DNA from: Chelonoidis abingdonii
Lineage: Eukaryota; Chordata; Testudines; Testudinidae
DNA: 64,000 nt
Direction of reading: 5' to 3'
Assembly (NCBI RefSeq): GCF_003597395.2
Contig: NC_133771.1
Location: forward strand, 125,918,276 to 125,982,275
Part shown: positions 40,485 to 55,100 of the stretch, one piece after another
Numbering within the stretch: position 1 is the first letter of the stretch
Layout of the letters: every line of letters starts with the position of its first letter
Made by a program: the position numbers and the translations under genes
Notes under the pieces: model-generated
What the model was told of the DNA's origin: nothing
Database searches by the model: none
Seen by the model: the letters and a program-made list of their open reading frames with translations, nothing else

Positions 40485-40690
40485 ACAATTCTTTTCTCAC
40501 TGCTAATGTATAACAATTTATAGAGTGGTATTAACTAAATTCACTTTGTCTAAATTGTAAAAACTTAATAAAAACTATGACGTTAGTCATTTGAAGTAAT
40601 TAACTTTAGCAGGGAGGATGCAATAAATAGAATTTACAACCCTGAGCCCTGGACTTACTGTGCTGAATAAAAAACAAAAACTTGACAGCA
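40485..40690 (+). terminator. ACAT2 3' UTR and poly(A) signals
   Basis: AATAAA occurs on + at 40567-40572, 40622-40627 and 40666-40671. Cleavage 10-30 nt after the last would fall at about 40681-40701, against the TCP1 3' end. Which signal is used cannot be seen from the sequence. Confidence 0.65.
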
Positions 40691-40694
40691 AGTT

Positions 40695-40794
40695 CTCTTG
40701 TAACTACCCCCATTTTATTAACATACACACTAGGTACAATACTGGGAAGAAGTGTAAGATGAACAATTAAACAGTAACATAAATAAAAGCCAAA
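40695..40794 (-). terminator. TCP1 3' UTR and poly(A) signal
   Basis: A minus-strand AATAAA lies at 40714-40719, only about 76 nt after the TCP1 stop codon. Cleavage would fall at about 40684-40704. The 3' UTR is therefore very short. Confidence 0.65.
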
Positions 40795-41011
40795 CTAGTC
40801 CTCAAGTGCTCCAGAACGAACAGCATCTTCGTAACACCCGCCTCTATCATCTTTGCTTTCAGGATGCAACTTAATAAGATCATCAATTCGTAGAATAGTA
40901 ATTGCAGCTTCTGTTGCAAATTTCAAGCTCTTTACTTTGACTACTGTAGGCTCAAACACACCAGCTTGTTTGTTATCACGAGGTTTCCCATTGATTAAAT
41001 CAAGACCAATC
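40795..41011 (-). CDS. TCP1: TCP1 exon 12
   Basis: 217 nt including the stop TAG (40795-40797). Encodes [20 protein letters not shown], then [23 protein letters not shown] sequence, and ends in SGALED. Completes the equatorial domain. Confidence 0.96.
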
Positions 41012-44000
41012 CTGCAAGAAATGAATTAGACAAGTCTAATTTGTTGTATAGCACATAGGTGTTAGGCACTATGATAATGCACATAATTTGGCTATAGTTA
41101 GAGCATAAACTTCTGAGGACTGCCACTATGCTTATCTGAAGGAAAATAAAGTTTCCCAGAGCAAGCTCATAGTTCCTAAATTATGGTCCATAGGAGCAGC
41201 TGAACTACACAACAGGAGAAGAATGGAAATGCAGAGAAAAGTAAATTCACACTATATTTTGTAACAGGACTTCTACACAAGCAGTCAATATTTACAAAAC
41301 TCTTAAGATAGAGCACTCCACTTAAATGCAACCCCTTTAACGTCTATTAATTGTTTGAATGGATACTTGCCATTTCAGATTTTTGCGTTCTGGGTTAACT
41401 TGAGCCTCATTGTGAAATGCTCTCAGCTTTGCAACAAGATCTGTGGCATCCTGGGCAGCATTTACTGCTAAGGTATTTGGAATAACTAAGAGAGACCTTG
41501 CAAATTCTGCAATAGCAAGCTGTTCACGTGATCCCTAAATGAGAGGGAGGAAGAGTTATCTACTTTGAAACCCATCAAGCCAATTCATGCAATACAAGAG
41601 GAAAAATACAGCCATAATTTTAGAGCACCACAGGCAGGTAGACACACTATACTGAGTATGAACAATATAGGGGGGGAAAGAGATGTAGGGAGAGGAAGAA
41701 CTGCTCTGTTCCCAGCGCTAGGTTCTTTCTTAGTTGTTTTGAAGATTGAAGTTAATATTTTGGTGTATTAAAATAGTAGTTCAAGATCTGGCCAAACGAA
41801 CCTCAAAGCACTTAAAAGCGAAGGTCATGCATTAGAACCACCACAACAAAAAGTGTTAGTGTTATGCAATGAAACGTTATTTTGTGAACTGCACTTACCA
41901 TGCTGGTGGCATAATTTTCAAGATATATTGAAAGTGCTGCCTCTACAGCACCACCACCTGGTACCACAGACTTGGACTCCAATACTCTTTTAACTACACA
42001 AAGAGCATCATGTAAGGATCTCTCCATTTCATCACACATGAAGTCATTGGCTCCTCGTAAAATAATCGATGCAGAAGTACGAGCCTTGGTACTGTCCAAA
42101 AATAAGGAAAAGCCAGTTAACTATCTCTTGCAACATCTGTAGGTAACCCTTCAGTTCACATTAACCCCTCAGACAGTCCCAGATATTGTCTCCTGGCTAA
42201 TGCATTTTGATTTGCTCACCCTATCAGAAAATTCTTTATCTCTCAGGAAGAAAGGCAAGGCATTTCCACACCATGGGAGTGAGGTAACGAAAACTGTCAT
42301 TACCAGTTATAGAAATGCATGCATTTTAAACACACATTTACTGCCACTAAAGATTTTAGATAGCACTTGTTTTTTAACAGCTTCTCAATTCTTCCGGTAG
42401 ATTCCTCTCAGTACCACTCCTGGATTTCTTTATTCAACATACAAACTCAGTGCCTGTAATCTACTCAACATCCTGGAGAACGTCTGAGTCTCATGAAACT
42501 GAGGCCAAGGGAATCACACCAGAGAAAATGGGAAACAGATTAAGTGTGTAGACATGTTTTATGATGAAGATCAAGGCACAAACAAGTTTCCATTCATATC
42601 ACTGTGGCATACCAAAATCATAAAAGGGAAAAGGAAAAATGCACTCAGGACCTACTACTCTTGATATTCATGTGACAATATTCGTTCCACTGAATAGGTT
42701 TAAATCAGCACCAAAAGGTTATACAGAGCTAGTTTTAATCAAACTTTGGTATGCAGCATTTTCAAATCTAGGCAGTGTTAAAGACGACACAATATAACCA
42801 CTCTATAACTATTATCACTAGTAAAGCTGATTATAATACAGTTACACCATTCTGGCTGGATTTTCCTCTACATTTTCACACATCAGTATTTAGAAAAGTA
42901 ATTTCTGTAGTTCTAGACAATAGCTTAAATCAACTACACAACAATAGGACAGGCTGATTGACTGTAACTGGTATGATTGAGAAAGATGTCCAGCCCTACC
43001 AATGATGGTGAAACATCGGTTGTTTCATCACACATTTACAATGGCCTTATTATACTCTATCCCACGCGTATAACTGCTCATAGCATTGAGACTGCACGGC
43101 AGTAAATAAATGGGAAAGTTATAGCTTAAAGGTTTAGCAAAATAGTTTCCAAGGCTGATGTACTCTAGAAAAGTGTTCTTACTTCTTGATTAAAATCAGT
43201 TCATCATCACAAATTCTCTCTTGAACCACCTCTTCTGCCTGTCCCAGCATTGATGCCTCAAAGCTTTCTTCACCTTCTAGATTAGCCAGAGACGAACAAA
43301 TGATTGCTTTAAAACAAATGCAAAATTGTCGAGTTAGCGTGGAAAATACCAACTCATTGTTATTTATCAACCTCACACAACAAATGGTTTTACTTTTACA
43401 GAACAAAACAGAATGGTAATAGTCGTCAGTACTCCTTAACATTAAACATAAATGCAAGATTGAGCATTTCTAATCCAGCCAACAATTGAGGAAAATAAAT
43501 AGGCCCTACCTTCCTTTTCAAGTCAGTTACTATATTTTATAGTCCCCCTTAGTCTCTCTGGGTTCATTTTTACTCTCTTTACAGCACATATTCTGTATTA
43601 ATAGATATTTTGACGCTGCTGCTAAAAAGTTACATACAGTTTGTTTTGCAAGGTTCTAACAAGACGAACTATCAAAATCTCTTATGATCCTTAAAAGGCA
43701 TTTTGGGATTGAATAATTTTATACTATAGATGGAATTTTTTTCCTTAAAATTCACAATCACTACAGAAAGTTGGAAATTAGATTAACTAGACTTCCATAA
43801 TCCCCATTTTATGAAAGTCTAGTTAACAGAGACTTCAAGATAAGATATAACGTGGCTGTGTCCCATGGCATGACAGAGCCCTCTGTATGCCAGCCAACAT
43901 CTCCCCTCACTGCACATCTTCAGCAGTCACAATTTTTCAGTGGCTCCTCTTTACTTAATGAGGTGCTCCTTGTCAAGGCGTTGTAGCACCTGAATGTTTT

Positions 44001-47000
44001 CTATTCCAAGTACACTTCCTTATCACGCTGTATGTGGATCGGCCCAATAGTGCTCAGAGAACTGGTTGCCAACAGCTTTGGAAACACTATATATTACTGA
44101 AAGTCCACAGTACACACATACCTCCTGCCGCTTTAGCAATGCGTTTAAGGTCCTTTTTTAAAACTCTGCGTACTGCCATAGCACCAGCATCCACAAAATA
44201 TTTCAGACACATATCATCAATGCCACCAGTGGTTAGAACAACATTAGCACCTGTGGCCAGAATCTTCTGAATCCTCTCTTTAGTGATATCTGACTCTCTG
44301 CAAAAGGTAACAGGCACGTGTTTACTCATAACCAAAAATTATAAAAGTGGGACTACAAATCAACTAAATAGCTAAACCATACACAAACATCTGAATAATT
44401 AGCAGTAGTGCAAAGCTAAAATCTCTAGGGAGAAAAGCAACCATCACATCAATATTTGACAGGGTGGATAAAAATTGATAATTTAAAAAAACAAATATAT
44501 TTAAATACAAAAAGTATTTCTATTTTTAAAAATAAGCCTATTTGAAATGAGATTTGAAATTACAATAATCTATGTTAAGACTTAAATTTACTATAATTTA
44601 AATTAAATTAAAAGTATTAAGGAATGTTTCTTGCCTACGTTTTAAAGAAAGTGAAACCACTGAACTCGTGGAAAACATTGGCTACACACTAGAGTCTGAA
44701 GTGCTGAATGAGCTTTTGACAGCAGTAACCCATTCCACAGGCTCAGAGAATATTTTATTCATTTCACTTTTTTCAACAACTAGTACATTCAAAGTTAAGA
44801 ACGACTGGACATTGAAAAATCATGAAGTCTTGTTTCCTCTCCTGACCTAGGAATAAAACTGTGTGTTGAGAGGATGAGATCTACTCATTCTAAAATACTG
44901 AAAGACTTGGGCAGAAATAATTAGTTCAATTCATTAACTTCCTTTGTTTAATAAATCAGTTTTGAATTCAAAACATGTTTTGATAAAAAATTTTATTTAA
45001 TGAATAAAAGACTTACAATTGTTTGTGCATTTTAACTGAATTCCCGTTTCTATCCAAATACACCAACACAAATCACATGTAAAAAAAAAATCTTAACAAA
45101 TGCATCATTCATCAGTTCAAGAATCTGAATTAATGCAGGTGTAAGCTAGATATTTGCTTAAGCATACAGACATGGTGTACCCACCCGGTTATTGCCAAAT
45201 ATAGTGTACAGGCTATATTTTAGTGGCCACCAACCAATAAAAGAATCAATCTTTCTTTAGGAAAATAAAAAGTACAAAAGTAAAACACTGTAAATTAATT
45301 ATTTAAATCAAAGTTTCCTATTTGCTGATATAAATCAATCCAATCATTGATTCTAAATAATGTAACTGGTTTTTGCTTCATAATTCAATACAATTATATA
45401 GTCCAACTGAACACAGATTATCCAAATACATTTTAATCAAGTTACGATCAATGTTTTCCACCCATATTTTATATTGAGAAGATGTGTTATTTACCTCTGT
45501 AGTTAATTTTGTTGCCTATTACACTCTTCAAAACACCCATACACCCAGTACATAATTAAAAATACCACAGTTAGTTTGAAAATGTGCTCATTTGCTTTAA
45601 AAATCCAACATACCTCTGTCTGATCTGGTCGAGTTTCTCTGGATCTGTGATCAGCACCTGAACACCAAGCTTCATTTTTGTTTTCTGCAGACTGAAGTCA
45701 AGACAGGCAATCTTTGCATTAACTATCCTCTTGGTCATACCTATATAAAAATGATATTTTACTCCATGTTGTTACAAGTAAGTATTAATTAAAAATGCTT
45801 AATAAAATGAAAATAGTTGTGATGTATTTTACTTTTTAGATTTCTAACACACACACACAATTACCCCTCTAAGGCTGTTTTTTCCCCCTGCAACTCTTTT
45901 CACAACACACACTTGGGCAAATGTTATGACAAGAACAATGAGAAGGGTAGTAAGACATTCTTCAATACACAGACAATCTTAGCTGCTCTCTTAATTTACC
46001 TCTTTACACAAAGGCACCTTTCCATGACTCCTTGCTTCCCAGTTTGTTACATTGTTGAGCCAGAAGTTCAAGATGTATTAGTACCACAAGTAAAACTGAC
46101 CCTTTGGTATCCAGTGTAATCAAGAGATCTCTGATGTATTAAGCAGGGCCCTCCTAAGGTCCCAGTAAGGGATAAACAAACATGTTGATTTTAAACAGAG
46201 CAGAACATGTCAAAATATGGTAACCTAATTCTAGTGATAGTAGCCAATTTCCTTGCTTTCTTTCCTTCCACTGTCCACCTTTGAGGCCCTGCACTGCAGT
46301 CAACTATCCTGAAGCTAAGGAGGGCGGAATGGAACTCCCTCAGGTGGTATTTATTGCTGCTCACTTATTTGCTAGATAGGCTGAGCAATATAGTCAACCT
46401 CTCCACTAGCAACTTAACAGCAGCTTCTGCTGTATTCCAGACTTCGTCATTGAAATGCACATTCCTTCAACACTGACTACTAAAGCCTCGCAAGTTTTAC
46501 CTGCCAGTGTGATTTCTTGACATATACAAAGTGCTACACAGTAACTGATGTAATAAACAGTGATGAGACAGTCAGATAAAAGACTGCACAAAATTTAGAC
46601 TTCAAAAACACGCTTTTAAAACCTTATGGGCAATAGAAATATTTCCTTGAGTCTCTCTTAAATTGCAAGTTTTTAAATAAATAGTCCACTGCAATGTATG
46701 CATTCCAAATGTATGTTTTGTACTAGCTCCTGATAACCTGAGATCTATTAAACACTGATAAGCACCAGATAAGCAATTATTTCCATCGTTCACATGCAAG
46801 AAAGTGACAGTGAACAGACTAAACATTTAAAAATCTATATGATCTTAGAGCTAATTTAAAAAATCCTTATTGAGACAGGATTTCAAAGCCAAATACTGAC
46901 TTCAGACATGAATGCAAGTTTCACTGAAGTCCTTAGTAGCTGCCCATGAGTTTCTGGGAGAATTTGGACCTCTGTGTCTGCTATTTTTCTACAGATGGAT

Positions 47001-49102
47001 AGTTACAAACTTACTTATTTGATTTAAACTGCTAGAGTAATTTTACAAAATTTCAGAAAAACACAGCCCTCAACTGGGAACTGAGATAGTGTTTCAATGA
47101 CACAAATATTTAACATGTAATTATAAGACCATGTAAAATGGGAATAATTATCCAAGTTGTGTCAACACTGAAGTACAATGTAGCATATTAAAGCAACCAC
47201 CATAATATTTCTGTTTGGGTTTTATACCGTGGTGTGTCACTGCAATATCTAAGTTCCTTTTATATAAAACACAAAAGCAGAGCCCATAGACTTCACAGAG
47301 TCTGTCACTTCTCACTTTTGGGGCAAAAAAACCTTTGCTTAGAGTAGGGTTTGGTTTTAAGAATGTATTCGTTTACTTATAAGTTGTTTCAAGGGTTGTT
47401 TTTTATTTTTCTAAACAAACAAACAATAGTTTATTAGCCAATTCTTCACATCACTAGAAACATCCACATAAGGGCAATATTCATAAATAAACTTCAATCA
47501 TTCTGCTCACTGAAGGCTTATAAAACAAATCTGAGCTTACCTTGTGAGCCCACCACACAGTTCAGTGCATAACCATTTACAAGAATACTCTCTTTCTGGC
47601 TACGCCCATGTGCCTTCAAAACGTTAATGGAACTGATTGGATATTTGGCTTGACCCTTTTGATCTGTGAATTTAACTGCAAGCACAGCATCCACCACCAT
47701 GTTGGCAAAGAAGTCACCATCACTAAAATACTGTTAAGGCTAAAATGAGCTACACAGAGACAACTAGCATAATATAAATTGACTTTAATGCTAAAAACAG
47801 CATTTACAGGCTGCTTTATATTAACATGCCGTTAAAATAATCCTTGAAGTACCTATGAGGTAAAATTATTAATCTAATTTTACAGCTAGAAAAAACTAGG
47901 ACAAGGTTTAAATGTTTTGTCCAAAGCCACATTGCAAATCAGTGGCAACGCCAGCACCAGAACTCAAGTGTTCCTGACTCTCATTCCCAAGTAAACTGTA
48001 CAAAAAAATAGTCCCTTTTGTTCACAGAGCATTTTACAAGTTGTTCCAGTAATTTCTTCTATTGTGTCAACAAGCAGTTAATGTCTGCATAAGATATCAT
48101 CCACGGGCATGGCACTTAAACAGAAAGAACAAGTAATAGTTAATTATAGGCTTGTAACACTTGTATGTCTTCCTCATTTGTGGCATTTGCATGTATTCAT
48201 GTGGCTTCACTCTAAACCAGGGGTCCCCAATATTTTTTCATCATGCATCCCCCATACCTGGTCTGTCCCCTTCCCCGGGAGCTGAGGGTAGGCCCACGGT
48301 TGGAGCCTGGAGCTGAGGTGGGGGCAGAGTGGGAGTGGGTGGTGCTCCTGTCTCACACTCCTGTGGAGGCAGACGTGAGCCCTGCCACTCCACCACAAAT
48401 GTTCCTCCACGCCCTCATAGGGGGGCATTCCCCACAGTCTGGGGACTACTGTTCTAAACCCCAGAACATCAGTTGAGATTGACATCTGACAAGCCTCCAA
48501 GCAGATTATACATAAATACATTAAAATTAAAGATATGACTTAAATAGAAAATATAAAATGTATTATTTGCATACAATATGACTGTTTTGGAAAGCTCAGA
48601 AGAAATGGCAAGTCCACATAACTGGATTACTAGTAAATTTTTAAGAATATCAAATTATTTCATGTTTTCACAATGATAATGTATTTACTACATACAAAAC
48701 TGTTTACACAAAACTTGTGCGCACACAGCCTATTTTTGCCCACTTTATCCCAGTCAGATCAGAATCCTGAATTAGTGACCAGTTTTTCAAAAGAAACAAA
48801 TGGATGTCATAAGCAAGTAACCATCACTGAACTACAGTGGGAAGACAGACTGCAAGAAGGAATGTTGCCTGGAATAATGAAGCCATTCTTAGGATTAGTG
48901 TGGGTGATCATCTGCTTGAATGTTTTAAAAATTTCTATCTAATGCAAAATAAGCACTATATGTTGGCTAAGGTGGAATGTGAACTGAGTCAGAGTGGGCT
49001 TCACCGGGGCAAGGCCCCTGGGCAGCCCCAGGAAGGAGAAAAGGGTGATGGGTTATGTACTAAATGGCAGGAAGAGCATTTTTTTAAGCCATTATACTAA
49101 AA

Positions 49103-49134
<32 letters not shown>

Positions 49135-52100
49135 GGCAAACTCACCAGAGTTTTGTTTTTAAAGAAACATAAGATTGATAAAGACAAGAAAAATTATAAG
49201 CAAGGGTCACAGCACATCATCATGTTTTCCACAACTATTAGGGGGGGTGAAAATAGCTGTTTAGAGATTAGAACAGCTCCTTCAAGCCTCTCTGTCAGAG
49301 AAAACAGATAAAATTTGAGCATCTAAAGAGGTGGTTCATTGTAGCTTACGTTTAAGGATTAAGGGTTTTAACAAAATGTGATACTAAATGAGGAAAATGG
49401 TTTGTAAGTGTGAGATTTAAAAAATTGTTGTAACCATCCTGTGAACAAGCAGGGTTTGGTTAAGTAAACCAGAATACATCTTTTATGCCAAGTTGATACC
49501 AAGAACAAGTTTTCACAAGGGAGTTCTAACTCTTAAGTGTTTATAATGAAAAAGGATAAGAACTAATAACTGCTGCCACAAGATTTAGAGTGGATACTCA
49601 AGCTCTGTGCAGTAATATCCCTCATTTTCTTAAAATTAAGATTCCAATTTATTATTACCAAGTCAAAGGATACATTCCTATCATCTTGGAGGACATTGAT
49701 GTTTTAGCTGAATTAATAAGGCAGTCCCGGCCAAGTTCATCTGTGTTAATGATGAGATTTTCATTGATGTAGCGAACTGCCTCCCTGTTGAATAAAAATC
49801 AACATTTCAAGAACAATTTAGCTCTATTCCTTGTTAGTAGAATTTCCTACTGCGGGGACATGCAGACTAAATCCTGAGTTGGAATCAAGTTGACAAACCA
49901 CCACCACCTATCAGCTTAGAAAAAAAATCCTGTATTGTCAGTGATAATGAATAGAGGATTAAGGTAAAATAAGTGTCCGCTGGATACAATGAAACACTAG
50001 AGTTGCAAAATACAAATATTTCCGCTGAAATGGATTATCTTACTTGCAAGCAAGACGATAGCCACCAATAACAGAGGTGGGATGAATTTTCTGCTTGACC
50101 AATTCATCTGCATTTTTCAGAAGTTCAGCAGCAATAATTACCTGTTTGAAAAGAGGAAAAAGATTCACTTTGAAAATGGGAAAGTCTTAATATTAACATT
50201 AGTTCTTGCTCCAACGAACAAATAAGTGAAGAATATGAGAAGTTCTCCATCATTGAGATTAATTAATGAGTAAAACCATTCTAATTCTTCTTTCCATTTC
50301 ACTAGTTAACTCTGAACTGATTTTAGGGTTCTGATACGAGTTGTCTGGAATCAGTGATGCTATTCCATTGATTAGTTCACCTATGTTTCAATTTTTTTCC
50401 TCAGGGGTTGAGAATTAAGAACTTCTTCAACCCAGAAGCTACTCTCAAACATAACTACAAGAAGGGGAGGAATGATCATTCCCAAATTGCAGCCAGTAAG
50501 AATAACCTTTTCCAGAATGCAAGCCTGCTTAGAAATGCTAGTTTTTGTACAGGGTCTCCTCTCATTACTCCAGTTCAAGGAACTACTTTGTCAGGGTTCC
50601 CTCCCCACTCTGAACTCTAGGGTACAGATGTGGGGACCTGAGTGAAAGACCCCCTAAGCTTATTGCTACCAGCTTATGTTAAAAACTCTCCCAAGACACA
50701 AATTCTTCTTTGTCCTTGGAATGATATCGCTGCCACCATCAAGGGAGTTAAACAAAGATTTAGAAAAAGGACCACTTGGAGTTCCTGTTTCCCCAAAATA
50801 TCCCCCAAAATCCCTTCACCTCCTTTCCTGAGGAGGCTTGAGAATAATATAAGAACCAAAAAGGTTAACAAAGTGGGAACAGACCAGCCTTTGAGTTTTT
50901 AGGACACTAAAAACCAATCAGGTTCTTAAAAGCAGAACTTTATTAAAAAGAAAAAGTGAAAGAAGCACCTCTGTAAAATCAGGATGGAAGGTAATTTTAC
51001 AGGGTAATCAGATTCAAAACACAGAGGATTCCCCTCTAGGCAAAACTTTAAAGTTACCAAAAAAACCCAAAAAACACCCCAACAACACACCATACCAGGA
51101 CTAACCCTCCCTTTTAGCCTAGGGAAAATTCACAAGCTAAAATAAACAGATAATCTAACACATTTTCTTCCTATTACTTACAATTTGTTATCTTAAATGC
51201 TTAGTTCAGGTATGGCTTTAGAAGATATATTTCCTCTGCCCGATTCCTCGCCGAACCAGAGAGAACACACAAGAGAAACAAAACAAAAAACTTCCCCCAC
51301 AGAATTGAAAGTATCATCTCCCCTTATTGGTCCTTTTGGTCAGTTGCCAACCAGGTTATTTGAGCTTATTAACCCTTTATAGGTAAAGGAGGGATTTTAT
51401 GCTACCTTTAGCTGTATGTTTATGACATGCTTCGAACCAATCTTCAGTTTGCACTAGGGCAGATGCATTCAAAATCTGTTGTCACATGATGAAATGGTCC
51501 AGTTTTAATCCGCACAGCGTCAGGATTTATAATAATATGCTGAAAGCTGCATTTGATAATGACTTTCAGAACGTCTGCCCGTAAAACTTTCTACATACCA
51601 CTGAGGTGGTCCCATCTCCAACTTCTTGGTCTTGCAGTTCTGCCAGTTCACACAGAACTTTTGCAGCAGGATGTTCTACCTCCAGCAGCTTCAGAATGGT
51701 TGCACCATCATTGGTAATAGTCACATCCTAGTTTTAAAAAAATAAACAAAAGACTGATATTCATACTAATTTATTTTTAAAAACTTTATGAAACTATAAA
51801 ATACGAGAAGACATTTTAATGACAATGGTGGGGAAGAATTATGCCTAGTGTAATATCATGCATATTGACCATTTATCTCAAGAGTTTACTTTGTCTTTTT
51901 AAGCCAAGTCTTCAATACTACAACCATACACATGTAATCACACGACTAATCCCCCACAAACCATGTGTTGCAGGATGGGAGCCTTTGCACACAAGAATAT
52001 GCATGAGCTTTTAGACAGTAGAATTCTTTATGTTATATAAAAAAGAACTAAGGAAGATTTCTTAAATGTAGCTTGAATTTCTTTGTCTATTTTTAACCAC

Positions 52101-55100
52101 GCATTTTAAATACAGTTATTTACAAATCTCAGTTTAAGCTAATGCGTAATATTACCTTTTATTAACTACATAAGGCTATTTCACTTTGGCTTTCAGGATA
52201 GCACAGCAAAAAGATTTAAATCAGATTATCACCTGGTCTAAATATTTGAAAATGGGATGTGGTGCTATCTTATTATAAACATTAGCCAATGCAAATTATG
52301 TACAACAGTACCTAATTCTAACATATGTACAACAATTTAAAAACAACATGCATGTCAAGAGCAGCAAAAATAAGTTTTATTTATTCTGTGTGCTGTTCTA
52401 AACAATTTAGTATAAGTTGTGACTTTTCACCCTATAATACCTCATAGAAATATGCTTATGAATGTAAATATGACATAACAGGAATATGTTTTATACTAGA
52501 TATGCCATGTAACATATCTGTGCAAAGGTTATGTTGTTCTGCATGTATTCATCCTATTTGTATGAATGTATCATTCTTGTATCTGAAACTAGAAATATGA
52601 AATATAACTCCAAGGTCCTCTTGTAATTATGCAAAGTGTGGGCAATTAATGGTGGTTTGGAATCTTGATGGCTCCCATTAACCAGGACAATTGACTGTAG
52701 ATGGCTCTGTTTACTTGCAAGCCTTCCTGTGAGTCAGGCTGGGAAGAATGAAGGCTTGGGGGGTCTCACAGGACATGTGACCATGTCACCTGGTACTGGA
52801 ATCCATCTTAAATCTAAGGCTTTTCCATTTAGGGTATGCCTACACTGGCACTTTACAGTGCTGCAACTTTCGCGCTCGGGGTGGGAAAAAATACCTCCCT
52901 GAGCGCTGCAAGATACAGCGCTGTAAAGCCTCAGTGTAATCCGTGCCGCAGCGCTGGGAGCGCGGCTCCCAGCGCTGCAAGCTACACCCCTAGAGGATGT
53001 GGTTTACATCCAGCGCTGGGAGAGCTCTCTCCCAGCGCTGGTGCTCCGACCACACTCACACTTCAAAGCGCTGCCGCGGCAGCGCTCCCGCAGCAGTGCT
53101 TTGAAATTTCAAGTGTAGCCATACCTTTAGAAGGAGTGGGGACCCAAAGAGACAAAGGATTCCCACTCTGTGCCAAAGCTATATAAAGTTGTGTGTCACA
53201 GGGTCCGCGCAGGTTCCTTCCCTCTCATCCCTGTGCTCTCTGCTTAGGCTGGTCAAAGGAAAGGTCCCAATGCCTCTTTCAGGTGTCTCACTATTTACTG
53301 TGCTTAGTGCAATCCCAATTCACCCAACAATCCCCATACTGACCCTTCCCTGGGTCTTCTCACATTTGAGACCACCTGCAGCCGGCAGAGAGAGAGCTGC
53401 AGTCCCTCCATCTTCTCCCCTGGCTAGCTTCACACTGAGCCTCTCTCTGGACTCATATCTTCCCCCAGTCACTAGCCCCACTGATTCCCCTGAGTCTGCC
53501 CTTGTTAGGGCCTGCACCTGAGCTCCTTGCTGAGAGTCTGAGTCCCCCAGGAAAGGGGGGGGGGGAGGGGAAGCACCTTTAGCAGGGCATCCAAGGGGTT
53601 TATACCACTGCCCTGTCACAGGGTAGAACAGAACAAAAGGGGTTGCAGTCATGAGAAATCCCCTAGCTACTGCCTGAGCTGGAACAAAGACTGTACCAGG
53701 GGAAAGGATTGGGCCCAGATTAGAAGGAGGCTAGTCTGTCAAAGAAGCTTATTGGAACATCTCTGAGTGTGAGAGTTATCTGCATTTAGTTTCCTACTGT
53801 ATTAGGCTTCAACGTGCATATTTTGTTTTATTTTATTTTGTTTGGTAATTTACTGTGTTCTGTCTGTTATTACTTGGAATCACTTAAATCCTACTTTTTG
53901 CATTTAATAAAATCACTTTTTACTTATTAATTAACTTAAAGTAAGTATTAATACTGGGAAGAGAAGAAGAGAGAACAGCTGTGTATCTCTCTATCAATAT
54001 TACAGAGAGCAAACAATTTATGAGTTTACCCTATATAAGCTTTATACAAGGTAAAACGGATTTACTTGGGGTTTAGACCCCATTCGGAGCTGGGTATCTG
54101 AGTGCTGGAGATAGGAGCACTTCTTAAGCTGTTTCAGTTAAGCCTGCAGCTTGTGGGGATGTGGTTCAGACTTGGATCTGTGGTTGCAGCAGACACGTGT
54201 GTCTGGCTCAAACAAGGCAAGGTAACTGAAGTCCCAGACTGGCAGGGAAAACTGTCTGAGAGGTAGTTTAGGCATATCAGGTGGTAGGCCAAAGGAGGTT
54301 TCTGTGATCCAACCTGTCACACAAGTATCCAAGTGAGAAAAAAAAAGTTTATTCAAATGCAAATGTACTTGCATATAAGCAAGAGTTAATTCTGTTATAA
54401 AATAAGGGAGCACATCATGGATGAAGTAACAGTTAACTATAGTTTACAATTAAGGCTTTCTTAAAAAGAAAGAATGAACTAAAGACAAATAGGGATGTAA
54501 ATATTTAAAAAGTTAACCATTTAAATGATTAAAATTATAATCTTTAACCAGTTAATTGATTAAAGGGAGATGGGCTGGGGCTGCTCCGGCCAGCCTGCCT
54601 GGAACAGGAGGTTAACGGTGGGTTAACAGTAAAACTAATGCTCACTGTTTAGATTTTACATCCCTAATGACAAAATGGAAAAAGAGGTCAAACTAACAAA
54701 ATGTATATTACAGCCATAAAGCATATTCTAGATGGAAACACTTTACAAAAAAACAGACATGCCTTCAACTGAAATAGAACAGGTCACAGCACTAATTTAC
54801 AGTGCAAGTTCGTTAATACTTAAGCCCTTTCCTTAAAAGTTAACATGAAAGACATGCCTACTTACACCAATATCATCCACCAACATTTTATCCAAACCAA
54901 CTGGACCAAGAGAACTCTTCACAATGTTGGCAATTGAAGCTGCAGCCATAACTGTATAAATCAAGCAAAATAAAAATATATAATTATTTTTTCCCAAATA
55001 TCTATTTTAAGAGCAGTATATTTTTCTGTCAGCAGATTCTTAATTTCAAGAACCTGAAATAGAATGACTCCTTATTTAGACTCCAGTTCTGCAAACAAAT

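Larger units (their letters stand above)
52418..54321 (+). mobile_element. Large solo LTR with nested insertions, TCP1 intron 2
   Basis: TGTGACTTTTCACCC at the left and CAACCTGTCACA at the right. Flanks taagt (52413-52417) and caagt (54322-54326) share 4 of 5 bases. TATA-like ctatataaag near 53180 and aataaaatcac near 53907 are in LTR order on +. About 0.72 kb is later insertions: a MITE at 52838-53126 and a TCACAGGG-bounded segment at about 53194-53623. No gag/pol/env remains. Confidence 0.65.

Noticed and set aside
42960..43040. C/D snoRNA on - in TCP1 intron 9 (GTGATGA box)
   Set aside because: No CTGA box at a suitable distance and no terminal stem.
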